Shown here: piece after piece, positions 31,614-43,120 of the stretch | Position numbering within the stretch: position 1 is the stretch's first letter | Layout: each line of letters begins with the position of its first letter | Assembly (NCBI GenBank): GCA_037043235.1 | Contig: JAWRVZ010000050.1 | Coordinates: 2,605,501 to 2,669,500, forward strand | Source: Rhodeus uyekii | Taxonomy: Eukaryota > Chordata > Actinopteri > Cypriniformes > Acheilognathidae | DNA: 64,000 bases | Direction: 5' to 3' | The notes under the pieces: generated by a model | Told to the model about the DNA's origin: nothing | What the model saw: the letters and a program-made list of their open reading frames with translations, nothing else | Database searches by the model: none | Translations under genes and position numbers: made by a program

Positions 31614-33170
31614 CAGGGAGTGCAGAATTATTAGGCAAATGAGTATTTTGACCACATCATCCTCGTTATGCATGTTGTCTTACTCCAAGCTGTATAGGCT
31701 GGAAAGCCTACTACCAATTAAGCATATTAGGTGATGTGCATCTCTGTAATGAGAAGGGGTGTGGTCTAATGACATCAACATCCTATATCAGGTGTGCATA
31801 ATTATTAGGCAACTTCCTTTCCTTTGGCAAAATGGGTCAAAAGAAGGCCTTGACAGGCTCAGAAAAGTCAAAAATAGTGAGATATATTGCAGAGGGATGC
31901 AGCAGTCTTAAAATAGCCAAGCTTCTGAAGTGTGATCATCGAACAATCAAGCGTTTCATTCAAAATAGTCAACAGGGTCGCAAGAAGCGTGCTGAAAAAC
32001 CAAGGCGCAAAATAACTGCCCGTGAACTGAGAAAAGTCAAGCGTGCAGCTGCCAAGATGCCACTTGCCACCAGTTTGGCCATATTTCAGAGCTGCAACAT
32101 CACTGGAGTGCCCAAAAGCACAAGGTGTGCAATACTCAGAGACATGGCCAAGGTAAGAAAGGCAGAAAGTCGACCACCACTGAACAAGACACACAAGCTG
32201 AAACGTCAAGACTGGGCCAAGAAATATCTCAAGACTGATTTTTCTAAGGTTTTATGGACTGATGAAATGAGAGTGAGTCTTGATGGGCCAGATGGATGGG
32301 CCCGTGGCTGGATTGGTAAAGGGCAGAGAGCTCCAGTCCGACTCAGAAGCCAGCAAGGTGGAGGTGGAGTACTGGTTTGGGCTGGTATCATCAAAGATGA
32401 GCTTGTGGGGCCTTTTCGGGTTGAGGATGGAGTCAAACTCAACTCCCAGTCCTACTGCCAGTTTCTGGAAGACACCTTCTTCAAGCAGTGGTACAGGAAG
32501 AAGTCTGCATCCTTCAAGAAAAACATGATTTTCATGCAGGACAATGCTCCATCACACGCGTCCAAGTACTCCACAGCGTGGCTGGCAAGAAAGGGTATAA
32601 AAGAAGAAAATCTAATGATATGGCCTCCTTGTTCACCTGATCTGAACCCCATTGAGAACCTGTGGTCCATCATCAAATGTGCGATTTACAAGGAGGGAAA
32701 ACAGTACACCTCTCTGAACAGTGTCTGGGAGGCTGTGGTTGCTGCTGCACGCAATGTTGATGGTGAACAGATCAAAACACTGACAGAATCCATGGATGGC
32801 AGGCTTTTGAGTGTCCTTGCAAAGAAAGGTGGCTATATTGGTCACTGATTTGTTTTTGTTTGGTTTTTGAATGTCAGAAATGTATATTTGTGAAGATGTT
32901 ATATTGGTTTCACTGGTAAAAATAAATAATTGAAATGGGTATAAATTTGTTTTTTGTTAAGTTGCCTAATAATTATGCACAGTAATAGTCACCTGCGCAC
33001 ACAGATATCCCCCTAAAATAGCTAAAACTAAAAACTACTTAAAATATTGATACAAAAATATTCAGCTTTGATATTAATGAGTTTTTTGTGTTCAGTGAGA
33101 ACATGGTTGTTGTTCAATAATAAAATTAATCCTCAAAAATACAACTTGCCTAATAATTCTGCACTCCCTG
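31614..33170 (+). mobile_element. Complete Tc1/mariner element (DD37E type) with IR/DR termini
   Basis: 1557 bp, flanked by TA on both sides. The ends begin CAGGGAGTGCAGAATTATTA and are inverted at the right. A second inner copy of the motif, GTGTGCATAATTATTAGGCA, lies at about 31792-31812, and its inverse at about 32961-32980. Each end therefore has two transposase-binding-like direct repeats about 180-190 bp apart, the IR/DR layout known from Sleeping Beauty-type elements. The transposase is uninterrupted. Confidence 0.92.
31832..32848 (+). CDS. Tc1/mariner transposase, DD37E, apparently intact
   Basis: 338 residues from ATG (MGQKKALTGSEKSKIVRYIA) to TGA, close to the usual 340. Residues 1-110 form a paired-like double helix-turn-helix (LKIAKLLKCDHRTIKRFI; a basic KKRAEKPRRKITAREL hook and likely nuclear signal). 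The catalytic triad is LWTDE (first Asp), FMQDNAPSH (second Asp) and SPDLNPIENLW (Glu). Counting gives 37 residues between the second Asp and Glu, against 34 in classical Tc1. It would cut and paste the element at TA sites in the nucleus. No stop, frameshift or missing key residue is seen. Activity is not shown by sequence alone. Confidence 0.93.
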   Translation: MGQKKALTGSEKSKIVRYIAEGCSSLKIAKLLKCDHRTIKRFIQNSQQGRKKRAEKPRRKITARELRKVKRAAAKMPLATSLAIFQSCNITGVPKSTRCAILRDMAKVRKAESRPPLNKTHKLKRQDWAKKYLKTDFSKVLWTDEMRVSLDGPDGWARGWIGKGQRAPVRLRSQQGGGGVLVWAGIIKDELVGPFRVEDGVKLNSQSYCQFLEDTFFKQWYRKKSASFKKNMIFMQDNAPSHASKYSTAWLARKGIKEENLMIWPPCSPDLNPIENLWSIIKCAIYKEGKQYTSLNSVWEAVVAAARNVDGEQIKTLTESMDGRLLSVLAKKGGYIGH

Positions 33171-33689
33171 TATATATGGCGATAAAGCACCTTAATTGTG
33201 TTGCTATCTGCCATGAAACTGAAGAATTCCAGATGGGGACTTTTTCCAAATTTAAAAGACATTCTTTCCTTTTCTTTTCCTCACTTTTTCCTTGCAAAGG
33301 TAAAGCAAATATTGTAAATTATTGTGACAGATGTGAAGAAGGAGGAGAAGTTATATGTGTGTCAGGCTTCTCGACAAGAAAGACTTCCGTATAGGACACA
33401 CAGGATGTATCCTCGCTCCTCTGGAAGTTCATTCCTGGCCTCCTCGCTGTGCATTTAGAGAATTGAGACGTCCTTCAAGATCAGTTTTCGGGGTCACAGG
33501 CTGAAGGATGGAGAGCGAAGAAATGAGGAAACATCAATTTGAGTTTTAAGGACTCAGACCTCAAATGCCATGAAGTGTCGATTGAGTGTTGTTAAATGGG
33601 ATAATCTAGCTGAGAACTGTTTTTGTCGTTGCCCATCTGTTGTGTTCATTTCACAGGAAGCAAAAGACGTATTTTAAGGAGCCTTTGAA
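33171..33689. other. No recognised feature
   Basis: Right flank of the DD37E element. Scattered short ORFs; no gene or repeat family identified. Confidence 0.4.
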
Positions 33690-33900
33690 TTGGATCATTT
33701 TGTTGTGCCGCTGTGACAAACTTTATGACAAAGCAGGTTCACATTGAGCACATGAGACAGATGTAAAAGAGTCTGGAGATGCATTGGGGAACATTATGCT
33801 GCAACATCAACCAGCGTGAGTGCATACAGACACATGGAGGCCGAACACTCGACAGACTGACATTATGAGCTGCTGTGATGAACTTCATGAATTAGATCAG
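33690..33900 (+). mobile_element. Tc1-like relic with internal deletion
   Basis: Shares AGAGTCTGGAGA and GGGGAACATTATGCTGC, and the 3' flank (CATGGAGGCCGAACAC.. CTGTGATGAACTT), with the longer relic at 58780-59345. The middle of the transposase is missing, so this is an internally deleted derivative of the same family. Confidence 0.6.
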
Positions 33901-35496
33901 TCTGTAACTTCAGTTTTTTTTAAGCATCTTAATCTTAAGTCCCATAGAAGCTGCACAGATCATGATAGACATCTCAACACAAAACTGAGTTTCAAATAGC
34001 AGATTGCAAAGACGGCACATTCATACAGGTTTGTATTTTAGGAAGATCAAGACTTCCTAACTGAGCTGCACAAGTCCTCATCCAGGATCTCATATTCTCT
34101 ATTTAAATTGTTTTAAGGTTCTTCTGGCTGAACCTCCAGGACGTGCAATCAAACTTCTACTAATGAAAGAGAACAGCAACATCACTGGTTTTTAGCATGT
34201 TTAAGAGGGCCGTGGCCACATCTCTTTCTCTCTCTTTTCATTGGCTAACAGTTCCTGTTCACATCCAGTTCAACACAACTCATAAACATCTTCCCTTCAG
34301 TGAGTGAACGGCTTCTCATGATACAAACGACACAAAAGTACTTTCACGTTCACTGTTTCTCTCTGTTTCTGAATCGTCTTCCCAAACAAACACCTTAATC
34401 CCAATAATATATTCAGGAATATTATATGGGATTCAGTAGAGAAATATTGCAGTAATGGATAAAAAATACGGACATAATTGTGGAATCTAGTACAACAAAA
34501 TGTTTTATTTAAAGCATAACACAATCATAATGAGGAGTTTCGCATGAGCTGCTTTGAGAACAGATGTATTTTAAATGTTCTATATTGCCGTACTCATTCA
34601 TCAGTTATTATTATAGCTATCAAAGCATTGAGTTTACACTTTTAGCAAATTAGGATTTACATGATAGTTAAATGTATGCATACAAAATAAGTACAATATA
34701 ACAATTTGCCAGTTCTACTTACTTGAAAAAACGTATTACCTCTACTTTCTTTTTGAGATTTGCCAACGTATTCGAGTTTACAGTGTTCACTTAATCAAAT
34801 TGTGATATGAACTGAGCTTTGTGAATACTGAAGCTCAAAAAGATGGCTATTAAAATATGAATTCTTCATGTTCTGCACGTCTGTGTGAATGAGAAGCTTC
34901 AAAACTTAGTAGAGATTTTCTCCCGCCATATTCCCGCCCTCAAATGCTCAGATGGATTTGGATTTTTTTTCTGTACGTCCATGACATTTTCATGAAATAG
35001 TTTGAAGTCACATGTCACTTAGTTCAAATCTACACATCCCAGCATAAACACTCCTGACAAATTATGTGTTATTAAAGCATTAACATTCACAAGCCACTGT
35101 TAATTTATCATAAAAGTGAACAGGTTATTCGTGTTTGGCATGGAAGAACTGAACAAAAATCAAATCGATTGGTGACAATCAGAGGGGCAAAAGTGACATT
35201 TTGAGTCAGATGGAGAAATATCAAGAGTTTTACATTAGAAACCAAAAGACTTAAAACAACAAACCAAGCCAGTTGGTGCCAAAAGGGCAAAACTACACTT
35301 ACACACTTATATAATAACAATAATAATATTTCTTTAAGGAATAATCACTCCTGTTTCTTAGTTTTTTTTTTTACTTAGAATTTTTAAAACATTTCTTGGT
35401 GTTTCTTCCTTAGTAAGAATGGTTTATTTGTAAGTTGCTTTAAAGCATCTAATGTATAAATGCAAATATAAATACAAGATACGATCAGATACTCAC
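33901..35496. other. No recognised feature (intron side of the orphan first exon)
   Basis: 1.6 kb of AT-rich sequence downstream (minus strand) of the orphan exon. I looked for Ig-type exons (a Cys-Trp-Cys pattern with phase-1 borders) and saw none, and no long ORF. Confidence 0.4.
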
Positions 35497-35527
35497 AGAG
35501 GATGAAGGACAGTGGCCTGAACCCCAT
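35497..35527 (-). CDS. Orphan first exon of a third Ig-receptor paralogue
   Basis: ATG at 35527, coding MGFRPLSFIL plus one base, then donor GTGAGTATCT. It has the same length class, phase (1) and donor as the first exons at 58228 and 27338, and the same upstream TATA/ETS block. No matching mini-exon or Ig exon is visible between here and 31 kb on the minus strand, so the gene is probably a truncated copy. An unseen long intron is possible but would have to cross the DD37E element and copy A. Confidence 0.5.
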
Positions 35528-35558
35528 ACTGTCACAACGCTGAGAGCTTAAAACCAGA

Positions 35559-35577
35559 TACTTCCTTTATTTTATAC
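35559..35577 (-). promoter_or_regulatory. TATA box plus ETS-like site, third paralogue
   Basis: The minus strand reads TATAAAATAAAGGAAGT about 45 bp before the ATG, matching the copy B promoter block. GGAAGT is the core of ETS/PU.1 sites, common in leukocyte promoters (motif-based inference). Confidence 0.5.
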
Positions 35578-35599
35578 TCATTTCATACTTCAAGGAAGA

Positions 35600-36534
35600 G
35601 GTAGGGTCTATAGAAAAAGTAAAAAAGACATTTTGATAGCGATATTTAACTTCCCTTTTAGTGCATTGAAGTATTAAACACATGAACAACAGTTTGATCT
35701 GACTGGCAAACCGAATGATGGCACTCAAACTATCCAATGCACTAAATGCACACCATCACTTGTGGTGATAGTAACTGATTTCACATAGATTTACTTTAGA
35801 ATTTGTGTAGAACTGCAGCTTTATTGAACAGTGAACTGTGTGAAATAAACATGATCTGACAGTTGCATTGCAGCTCTTGCACCGCTGATGTGTGAAATAC
35901 TTCTGCCATTTAGCTATCGTAAACCAAACTGCTTTTTATGCTATAAACTATAGCCTATATATTCTCATTTTAAAAAGCAGAAGTCAGAGAGCAGTTGTGC
36001 ACTAAAGGTTTATAAAAAAAGACATGTCCAAATGTTAGAGGAGATGATGCAGTTACCGACTAAACTCTTAAACATTCTCAGTATGCGAGATTTAAACACT
36101 AGAGTTTTAATACGCAGAAATGCTGACCATCGAACCACCAGATCTTCACATTTTGTGTGCTGCTGTTAAAGATACATTTAAAAACAGAAGAGCTGTGACC
36201 AAAACGTGTGAATTAAAGAGAGACCTGCTAAAAAACACAGCTATAACCAGAATAAACTGGCTGACTGGTGTGATCTGGCCTCAGTGTGGTTTACAGTTAG
36301 AGCAAATGAAGATCACAGACACGTGACCATCAAGTTGCTCAAAACCACTTCAGAATGAAACACAAGCACATCAGTGAATGTTCATTTCATTAGTCATTGC
36401 CAAAATGTTTAATCAACACAGAGAGGAAAAGCCTAAAATGGTAAAGTCATGTATTTTCTTGCTATGAAAAATAAAAGGAGCCTGTTTTAGTCTTCGAAAT
36501 AAAGTTCAGTCCCTCTACTCGTGTTTTGAATTTT
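35600..36534. other. No recognised feature
   Basis: About 930 bp upstream of the orphan promoter, AT-rich. One 68-codon ORF (36120) without a recognisable domain. Confidence 0.4.
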
Positions 36535-36665
36535 TAACATTCGTCAGGTGCTTTTATCCAAAGTGACTTCAAGAAACACATTGACATTCTAATCAGTTCT
36601 GGGAATCGAACCCATGGCCTTGGTTTTGCAAGCACAACCCTCTACTGTTTGAGCGACAGAACAAC
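36535..36665 (-). mobile_element. tRNA-derived SINE-like repeat
   Basis: The minus strand shows an A-box-like CTCAAACAGTAGAGG, a perfect B box GGTTCGATTCC, and a tail GATAAAAGCACCTGACGAATG like that of a common teleost tRNA-derived repeat. Diverged, with no target duplication seen. Confidence 0.6.
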
Positions 36666-37079
36666 TGTGTTATGTTTATGATGTGAATGTGATGTTTACT
36701 ACAAAAAAAATGTTTCCTTCTCTAGTTTCACTGAAATGTGCGGAGAGACAGTGATCTGGGAAGGTTGAGTCTACACGGTCCTCATGATGGCAGAAACTGC
36801 AACAGCAGTTTATTAGTCGAGTTCTGTCGCAGTTCTTGTTTGGAAACTTTTACACTAGATCCCTGTGAAGAATGCTGAATATAGAGATTCGCACAAAGGG
36901 CATCAAATCTGACGCTCCAACAAACCAAACATGTTTTGATTCAGCAGTCCAGATGCTGATTGTATTAATGTTTATCTATATTCTAAAATGATCCAGATCT
37001 CTGTGCTCACCTTCATTTGGCTCTAAATGAAAAGTGCAGATAAACAGCACAGTTGCTTCCCTCGTTCATGACAGTGATG
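36666..37079. other. No recognised feature
   Basis: About 410 bp between a SINE-like repeat and an L2 relic; nothing identified. Confidence 0.4.
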
Positions 37080-37340
37080 AGTGTTTGGTGAAGCTGGAGA
37101 TGATGGACTTCAGGAGGAATCTCTCCTCATCTCACTCAAACTCACCCAGGACCTGAAGTGGGACACTTTTCTAGTAAAAGGCCTAGCAGATCTGTCTGGC
37201 AGATCACGGTGCTGTAGACCCTGGATTGAGGAACACGGTGACCTTCTGAGTCACAGAACTGCATTTCTAGCACTAATACATATGATCCAGATCCAGATCC
37301 TTCAATGCTGTCAATTCACTCATTATTCTCTAATGTTTGA
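37080..37340 (+). mobile_element. Decayed L2 LINE fragment
   Basis: Blocks GAGATGATGGACTTCAGGAG and CAGGACCTGAAGTGG match the L2 copy at 30070-30200 (GTGGACTTCAGGAGG; CAGGACCTGAAGTGG) in the same order. The rest is eroded. Confidence 0.55.
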
Positions 37341-37985
37341 ATAAAGTAAATTTACACAGAATTGGTCACATAATTGACATGAATTAGAAAGTAATTTACA
37401 ATGATAAAACATTAACCTAACTATAATCACATATATATCCATATATATCTTGGCGGCCTCCGGGACGGCAGCGGGCTCTGGGACGGCTGCCTCCGGGCTC
37501 TTCCTCCTCTGTCTCCTTCTCCGGGTCATCAGAGGGCTGGGGCTCCCACTGACTGCGGATGGAGTGGTGGGGCAGCCAGTGGGACGGGAATTAGCTTGGA
37601 GAGTGGGTTTCCGCTCCCATAGATGGAAGACGTGGCCCACGAATTCCCAGAAACTAAGACTCCCCAGCTTCTCCATCTCCCAATAGATGAGAGGCTGATC
37701 GAGGCAGAGATTGAAGGCCTCCTTGAGATCAGCCTCATCATAGTCCAGATCGTCCATTTCAATGAGAAACTTGCAGGCCAACTCCCTCACGTCAGTTCCC
37801 AGTTGCCGGAAGTAGCGGGAGATGATTCGGTGCATCATTTGGTCGAGGGTGGACGGTCTGGACAGGGAAGGTTCCCATCTTGTAAGCTTCTTCCAGCAGG
37901 CTTGTAAAAAACAAAAAATCCTTTCCCCACTGAGTCCAGTACTTGGTGGTCTCGTTCTGTCACGACTCGGTAGAGGAGGACTCAA
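37323..37985 (-). pseudogene. Gag-like ORF fragment of the LTR element
   Basis: An open minus frame of 220 codons begins inside the LTR, so its true start is unknown. The core (residues about 20-150: FLQACWKKLTRWEP, DVRELACKFLIEMDDLDYDE, LKEAFNLCLDQPL, GSLSFWEFVGHVF) is helical-looking and lies where gag should. A Pro-rich stretch (PAAVPEAAK) follows, then AT-rich non-element DNA. No zinc knuckle is seen. Gag identity is inferred from position. Confidence 0.4.
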
Positions 37986-38370
37986 ATGCAGGGGAAAAAG
38001 GAAGATTTATTTATAATAACAAAAAAAAACATAATATAAGAAAGGAAACAACCCACAAGGGGGAAAACATAACACAATGCAAATACGCTAATAAACACAA
38101 GACTATAACATAACTAACCAGGAGGCAAGGCAGGGGACACAGCTCTGTATCAGGAAAGACAACGAGACCACGAAGGACAGCAAACACAAAGTGCTGTATA
38201 TAGGAACACATGAGGAAAGGTAACGAGCTGTGAACAGCTGACAACACTCAAGGGAACGAGGTAACAAGATGGGCGGGGTTCACAAGGACAAGACACAATT
38301 AAAGGGGCAGTGTCAGGGCTCTGTCAACAGACACTCGAAAAGACCAAACTAGCATGACAGAGCCGTGACA
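37440..38370 (-). mobile_element. LTR retrotransposon remnant (5' LTR and start of internal region)
   Basis: LTR 37958-38370 (413 bp): on the minus strand it opens TGTCACGGCTCTGTCATG and closes CGAGTCGTGACA, so it has TG..CA ends. AATAAATAAATC lies near its 3' side. The sequence continues leftward into a gag-like ORF and is cut off near 37440. It abuts the broken L1 at 38371, suggesting insertion into it. Confidence 0.65.
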
Positions 38371-41300
38371 TGTTGGGATGGCTTTTACCAGGGTGTTATA
38401 CTCCTTAAATGGGACTGGAAAGTTATGGAAATTCATAAATTGCTCATAAGTTAGAATATTACCAATGTCATCAAATACAGATAAAATACAATTGAAGTTG
38501 TTGTTAAACCATCTAGGAAAGAAAAGAGATTTATTTCTAACAGTTATATTCACATTGTTCCAAAGGAGAACTTTGTGTGGGGAAAAGCTATGGACAAAAC
38601 ACAATTTCCATGAAAGAAGGCATTGTTGATGGAAGTTAGATAAAGAAATCGGCAACTTGTCTGGTAAAAAGTTGCATTTCAAAAGGAAAGACAGGCCACC
38701 AAGTTTGTTGAAGACATTATTTGGAATGAAAAACCATAATGACACTGGGTTCATAAGGCATCTTTTCAACCAGTTTACTTTAAAGGAGTTTACAGTATCT
38801 GCAAAGTCTAAAAAGTCAAGCCTAACTTCGTCTCTGGAATTGGATAGTACTTCTTTTTTTAGTTTGTGCGGTCTATGTTTCCATATGAAATCCAAAAAAT
38901 GTTTGTTAATTTCTTTTAAAGTTTTATCATTGATAAACAAAGAGAGAGCCGGCTATAAAGTAAGAGAGGCCTTCTGCTTTAGTCAAAAGAACTCTACCGT
39001 ACAAGGATAGATCTCTCTGAAGCCAGCAATTAAAGATATTTTTAACTTTAACCGTTTTATTGGAGAAATTTAAATTAAGTCTGGTAACTGGGTTTTTAGT
39101 AACATGAATACCTAGGTATTTTACACTGTTTTTAACTGGGATACCTTCTAAAGAAGTATCATCAATGTCATGAACTGAAAGAATCTCACATTTGGAGATA
39201 CAGTAATACCTCGGTTTACGAGTTTAATTCGTTCCAAGAGTGAGCTCGTAACCCAAAATGCTCGTACACCAAAACAATTCCCCCCATAAGAATGCACTAA
39301 AAATCAATTAATTCGTTCCACACGATCATAAATGCCCATTTTGAATATTTTTTTTGTTTTACCCTATTAATTACAGTTAAAATTGTAACCATTAAGCTCT
39401 CATAGAAATACTAATTAATAATTGACAATTAAACTCTAAAAATACTTGACAATTTACTGTAATGCACTTTGAGTAGCGTCTGCTGGCGTGAAGGAGACGA
39501 GAGAGAAGAGGGAGGGGAAAAAAAAAAACCAGATTCAAGTGCAAATGAGTGAATTTATGATAATAGTGCAGAAAACAAAGGAAGTGAATATCGAGACGCA
39601 CACGCGCGAGAACCGCGAGCTCCGGGAGACGCACACGCGCGGACATAAGACAGGAGTGGAGAGAAGTGAACTACATAGGCAGATGATATGAGAAGAGTAT
39701 GTCCACGGATGATATGAGGTTTGTCGGTGATCAGCCCCCACTCACACACACAGACAATGAATTCATGAACCACGTATACATTTCACTACGTGAACAATAG
39801 CGATCACAATTAATTAATGTTATCACTTCTAAAAGTATCACTGTGGTGAATGATGCAGCCAAACAGTGCGAGGCTGAGAGAATGAACGAGTTAAGGGGTG
39901 ATAAAGGGGTTGGAACTGCGTGACTGTTGTGAGAGGCTGTCATTAGGATATTTCCAGTAAAAATGCGCACTACGATACTGAGCGTTAGGACTTTCCACAC
40001 AAAAATGCACGTGGGTGAGGGGAAAAATTTGCTATAGAACATGGTTACAACATCTATAAATTATTTACTAAATCCAAATAACTCTAGTGTATGAAAAATA
40101 AATGTGTTCAATGGAGTCAAAAGCTTTATAAAAATCAAGAAAGAGCACAAGACCATTTGAATGAATCATATCAGAATAATCCAGTAAATCTAATACTAAT
40201 CTTATGTTATTGGATATATGACGACCTTTCATGAAACCAGATTGAGATTCTGAAATAATTTCATCTAAACCGGTTCTTAATCTTTTCGCATAAACAGATG
40301 CTAAAATTTTATAGTCCAATGTTAATAGAGTAATAGGACGCCAATTGTCAATTAATAATGGGTCCTTGCTTGGCTTCGGTATGAGGGAATTACTCCCTGT
40401 TTCATAGTAGTTGTCATATCTCCCTGACTGATGCATTCTTGATACATATGAAATAACGGCAATTTAATAACCTCCCAAAAATGAACATAGAATTCTACTG
40501 ATAGTCCATCGATACCGGGGGATTTACCTTTTTTCATCAATTGCAGAGCTTGCTTAATTTCCTCAGTTGACAGATCAGCGTCACAAATTTGATTATATTC
40601 ACGATCAATAACTTTAATATGGGGTTTTTATGTAAAATTGATCAATTATGTCAAAGAATTTTTCACAATTTTCATAATTGAATTTAGAGGTATATAGATT
40701 GCTATAAAATGTTATAACACATTCTGATATTTTTTTGGGGTCTTTAGAATTAACTCCATCAATATTGAGTTCTGAGAGAGTTTTTCTCTGACCGTTTCTT
40801 TTTTCCAGGGAAAAAAAAATAGCTAGAATTCTTTTCCCCCTCCTCAAGCCACTTTGCTCGTGACCTTATATAAGCACCTTTAGCCAACTCTAAGTAAGCT
40901 TTATCAAACTCCAGATTCAATTTCTTTATTTCCAGACCCTCTTTTTCTGAAATCCTGTCTTTAGCTAGTAATATATTAAGTCTATTAGCCAAATCTGAAT
41001 CAGAAAGATGTTTAATAGTTTTAAGTTCCTTACTTCTTTTAATTGCAATATATCTAATTTTGTATTTAAAGAACTCCCACGTTTTTTTATAATCTCTGTC
41101 TAATCCAGTAAATAATTCTTTGGTGAGATTGATGATGCTATCATTAAATGCTTTGTCTTTTAATAAGGAATTATTAAGCTTCCAGTAGCCCCTCACTCTC
41201 GGGTTTTCACTAATACCACTCAATTTTATTGCAACTAATTTATGATCTGATAAGGGGGCCGTGATGTGAGACGTATCTGTAACATAGCTCAGAGCAGAAG

Positions 41301-41688
41301 ATGAAATTAGAAAAAAATCAATCCTAGATCAAAGAGACAAATTTCTATTGGGCCAAGTAAAATCTTTGGTAGCAGGATTAAAGAACCACCATGCATCAGT
41401 AAGAGAGAGATCGGCACAAAGTGAAAAAATGAGATCATTACTCATCCTATTATCAAGTCTCGGGGGGTATCTGTCCAAAACATCATCCATACATTCATTA
41501 AAGTCTCCTCCCAAAATAAAAGTAACATTGTCATATTTCCTATTCAAGTCTTTAAGTCTATCCACTAGCTGAGAGAACATTGCAGCACTTCTTTTACAAA
41601 ACAAAAAAAATGCTTTCCTTTTCAGACTTTCCCGCAAACCTCTAACATTTAAAGTTACAAACGACAATGATTTGAACGAGTATTCCAT
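38371..41688 (-). pseudogene. L1 ORF2 endonuclease/RT, heavily broken
   Basis: Starts at MEYSFKSLSFVTLNVRGLRE (41688). The endonuclease has lost about 100 residues between KRKAFFLFCK and RSAAMFSQLVD, then keeps FILGGDFNEC. A TGA lies at 41329-41331, and several frameshifts follow (near 40850, 40540 and 40430). RT pieces: SPGIDGLSVEFYVHFW, NWRPITLLTLDYKILASVYA, SQSGFMKGRHISNNI and LFLDFYKAFDSIEH. The YADD segment is missing across the MITE. The C-terminal part resumes at 39200 and runs to 38371 (FLDFIWKHRPHKLKKEVL). Confidence 0.8.
39201..40036. mobile_element. Tigger/pogo-like MITE, right end lost
   Basis: Left end CAGTAATACCTCGGTTTACG after a TA. The family also occurs at 55099. The block around 39884-40030 (GAACGAGTTAAGGGGTGATA; GTGAGGGGAAAAATTT) is the inverse of sequence at about 55160-55220. 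The right terminal repeat is missing. Confidence 0.6.
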
Positions 41689-41967
41689 AACAAGAAATAA
41701 CAAAAAAAAATTTTTTTAATAAAGTAACAAAGGATTCCTTTCCCTAGATTTCCTCTAAATGTAAAAGGAGAGGTGGATAATAACCCAAAAGTGCATAATT
41801 ATCAAAGTGAAAAGTAAGGAGAAAAATTTTAGATTAATATTAAGGTAACAATAATTAAAGAACAAATACTGCAACCTTCAAATTCAACAAATTTGGAAGA
41901 ATTTTATACAGTTTGAATATTTTTCAGATTTTCATGAGAAACCTGTGAGTGCAGACAGCAGCTGAGC

Positions 41968-42888
41968 TTACACATCCGGATAGAAGATTTGTTTCCCATC
42001 AATCAGAGTGAAAGAGTTGCGAAAGGTTGCCTTCTTGCCCTCCTCTCTTGCTTTCTTCACGAGAGGCCACAGCTTGTCCCGCGCGGCTCTACCCTCAGGA
42101 GACAGAGGTTCAGAAAGACGCAGTTTATTGTCAGTTAGGAATTTGCAGCCCTTAGCAGCAGCCCAAATAATGTCTCGAATGTGGCGCCGTGAGAAGAGAA
42201 TAATTATTGATCTGGCCTTTGCATCCGCTCGCTTCAGACCCAGACGATGAACGACATCAACGCTGTCCTGGAGCGCATCTCCGATCCCAGGAGCAATCTT
42301 CCCAAAGATGTTGAGAACCACATTACCAACATCCTCGTTGTCTTTTTCAACAGCGCCGTGCAGCTTTAGAAACCATCTCCAACTGTAGCGTCTGCATTCC
42401 TGTACACTTGCTTTCAGCGATTTGTTTTCCTCTCTCAAAGCGTGAACCTCAGAATCCAGATGATCGAGGGCCTCTTTATGAACACCAACATCCACAACAA
42501 GCTGTTGCACTGTCGCTACCAGACTCTTAATTTGTTTAGCGGTTGCTTCGGTTGTGGATTCAATCGTCGAAACTTTTTGAAAGGTTTTGTCGTGTCTAAC
42601 TGTAAGTTCACGTATTGCCGCCAAAATGTCCTCGTACCCGCTGCCGGTGGATTCCGCGCGTTTAGATTTTTTTGCAGCAGGTTTCTGAGTTGTATCCAAA
42701 AGAGTTGTGACAACAACCTCATTGTTAAAATTTGGACAAGTGTCAAACCACTGTGAATCCATGTCTTTCTTAGATTTCAGTTCAACACCACTCGAGGCTG
42801 ATGCACAATCCTCAAACTGAACAGACGCGTTTGAAGACATGTCATCGAGCCAAACTTGTTTAACTTTCTTTTTGTTTCTTTTCCTCAT
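41968..42888 (-). CDS. L1 ORF1 protein (coiled coil, RRM, C-terminal domain)
   Basis: 306 codons without interruption from ATG 42888; a second candidate start at 42840 (MSSNASVQFED) would drop a basic KRNKKKVKQ leader. About residues 95-165 form a coiled coil (heptad-like IKSLVATVQQLVVDVG.., HLDSEVHALREENKSL). This leads to an RRM-like part (WRWFLKLHG, DVVHRLGLKR, ARSIIILFSRRHIRDIIW) and a C-terminal part (LSPEGRAARDKLWPLVKKAR). It would be a trimeric RNA-binding chaperone for L1 RNA. Uninterrupted although the adjacent ORF2 is ruined. Confidence 0.85.
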   Translation of the reverse strand: MRKRNKKKVKQVWLDDMSSNASVQFEDCASASSGVELKSKKDMDSQWFDTCPNFNNEVVVTTLLDTTQKPAAKKSKRAESTGSGYEDILAAIRELTVRHDKTFQKVSTIESTTEATAKQIKSLVATVQQLVVDVGVHKEALDHLDSEVHALREENKSLKASVQECRRYSWRWFLKLHGAVEKDNEDVGNVVLNIFGKIAPGIGDALQDSVDVVHRLGLKRADAKARSIIILFSRRHIRDIIWAAAKGCKFLTDNKLRLSEPLSPEGRAARDKLWPLVKKAREEGKKATFRNSFTLIDGKQIFYPDV

Positions 42889-43120
42889 GCAAAATGTGTC
42901 AACGAGGAGATATACAACTTTTTCACTTAATTTTTCACATTTATAACCAATTTAAGTCGCGGGTTATAGCACCACTTCACCTTTATTTCCCTGAAGAGAA
43001 GAAACACGCGACCACCTACACCGCCGCCATCTTGGCCATGCCAGGTATCAATCATTGTAAAGCTGAACTCCACATGGGAAGCGTCACTGGTGACGTCACT
43101 AGACCGTCCATGAGAGTGTC

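Larger units (their letters stand above)
38371..43045 (-). mobile_element. L1 LINE, broken, with MITE insertion
   Basis: Minus-strand L1: short leader (about 43045-42889), an intact-looking ORF1 (42888-41968), and an ORF2 with many lesions (41688-38371). An element with Tigger-like ends sits at 39201-40036. The 3' end is replaced by the LTR remnant. Confidence 0.75.

Noticed and set aside
36541..36660. A functional tRNA gene
   Set aside because: B box is good, but the cloverleaf is incomplete and the flank is a SINE tail; it is a repeat.
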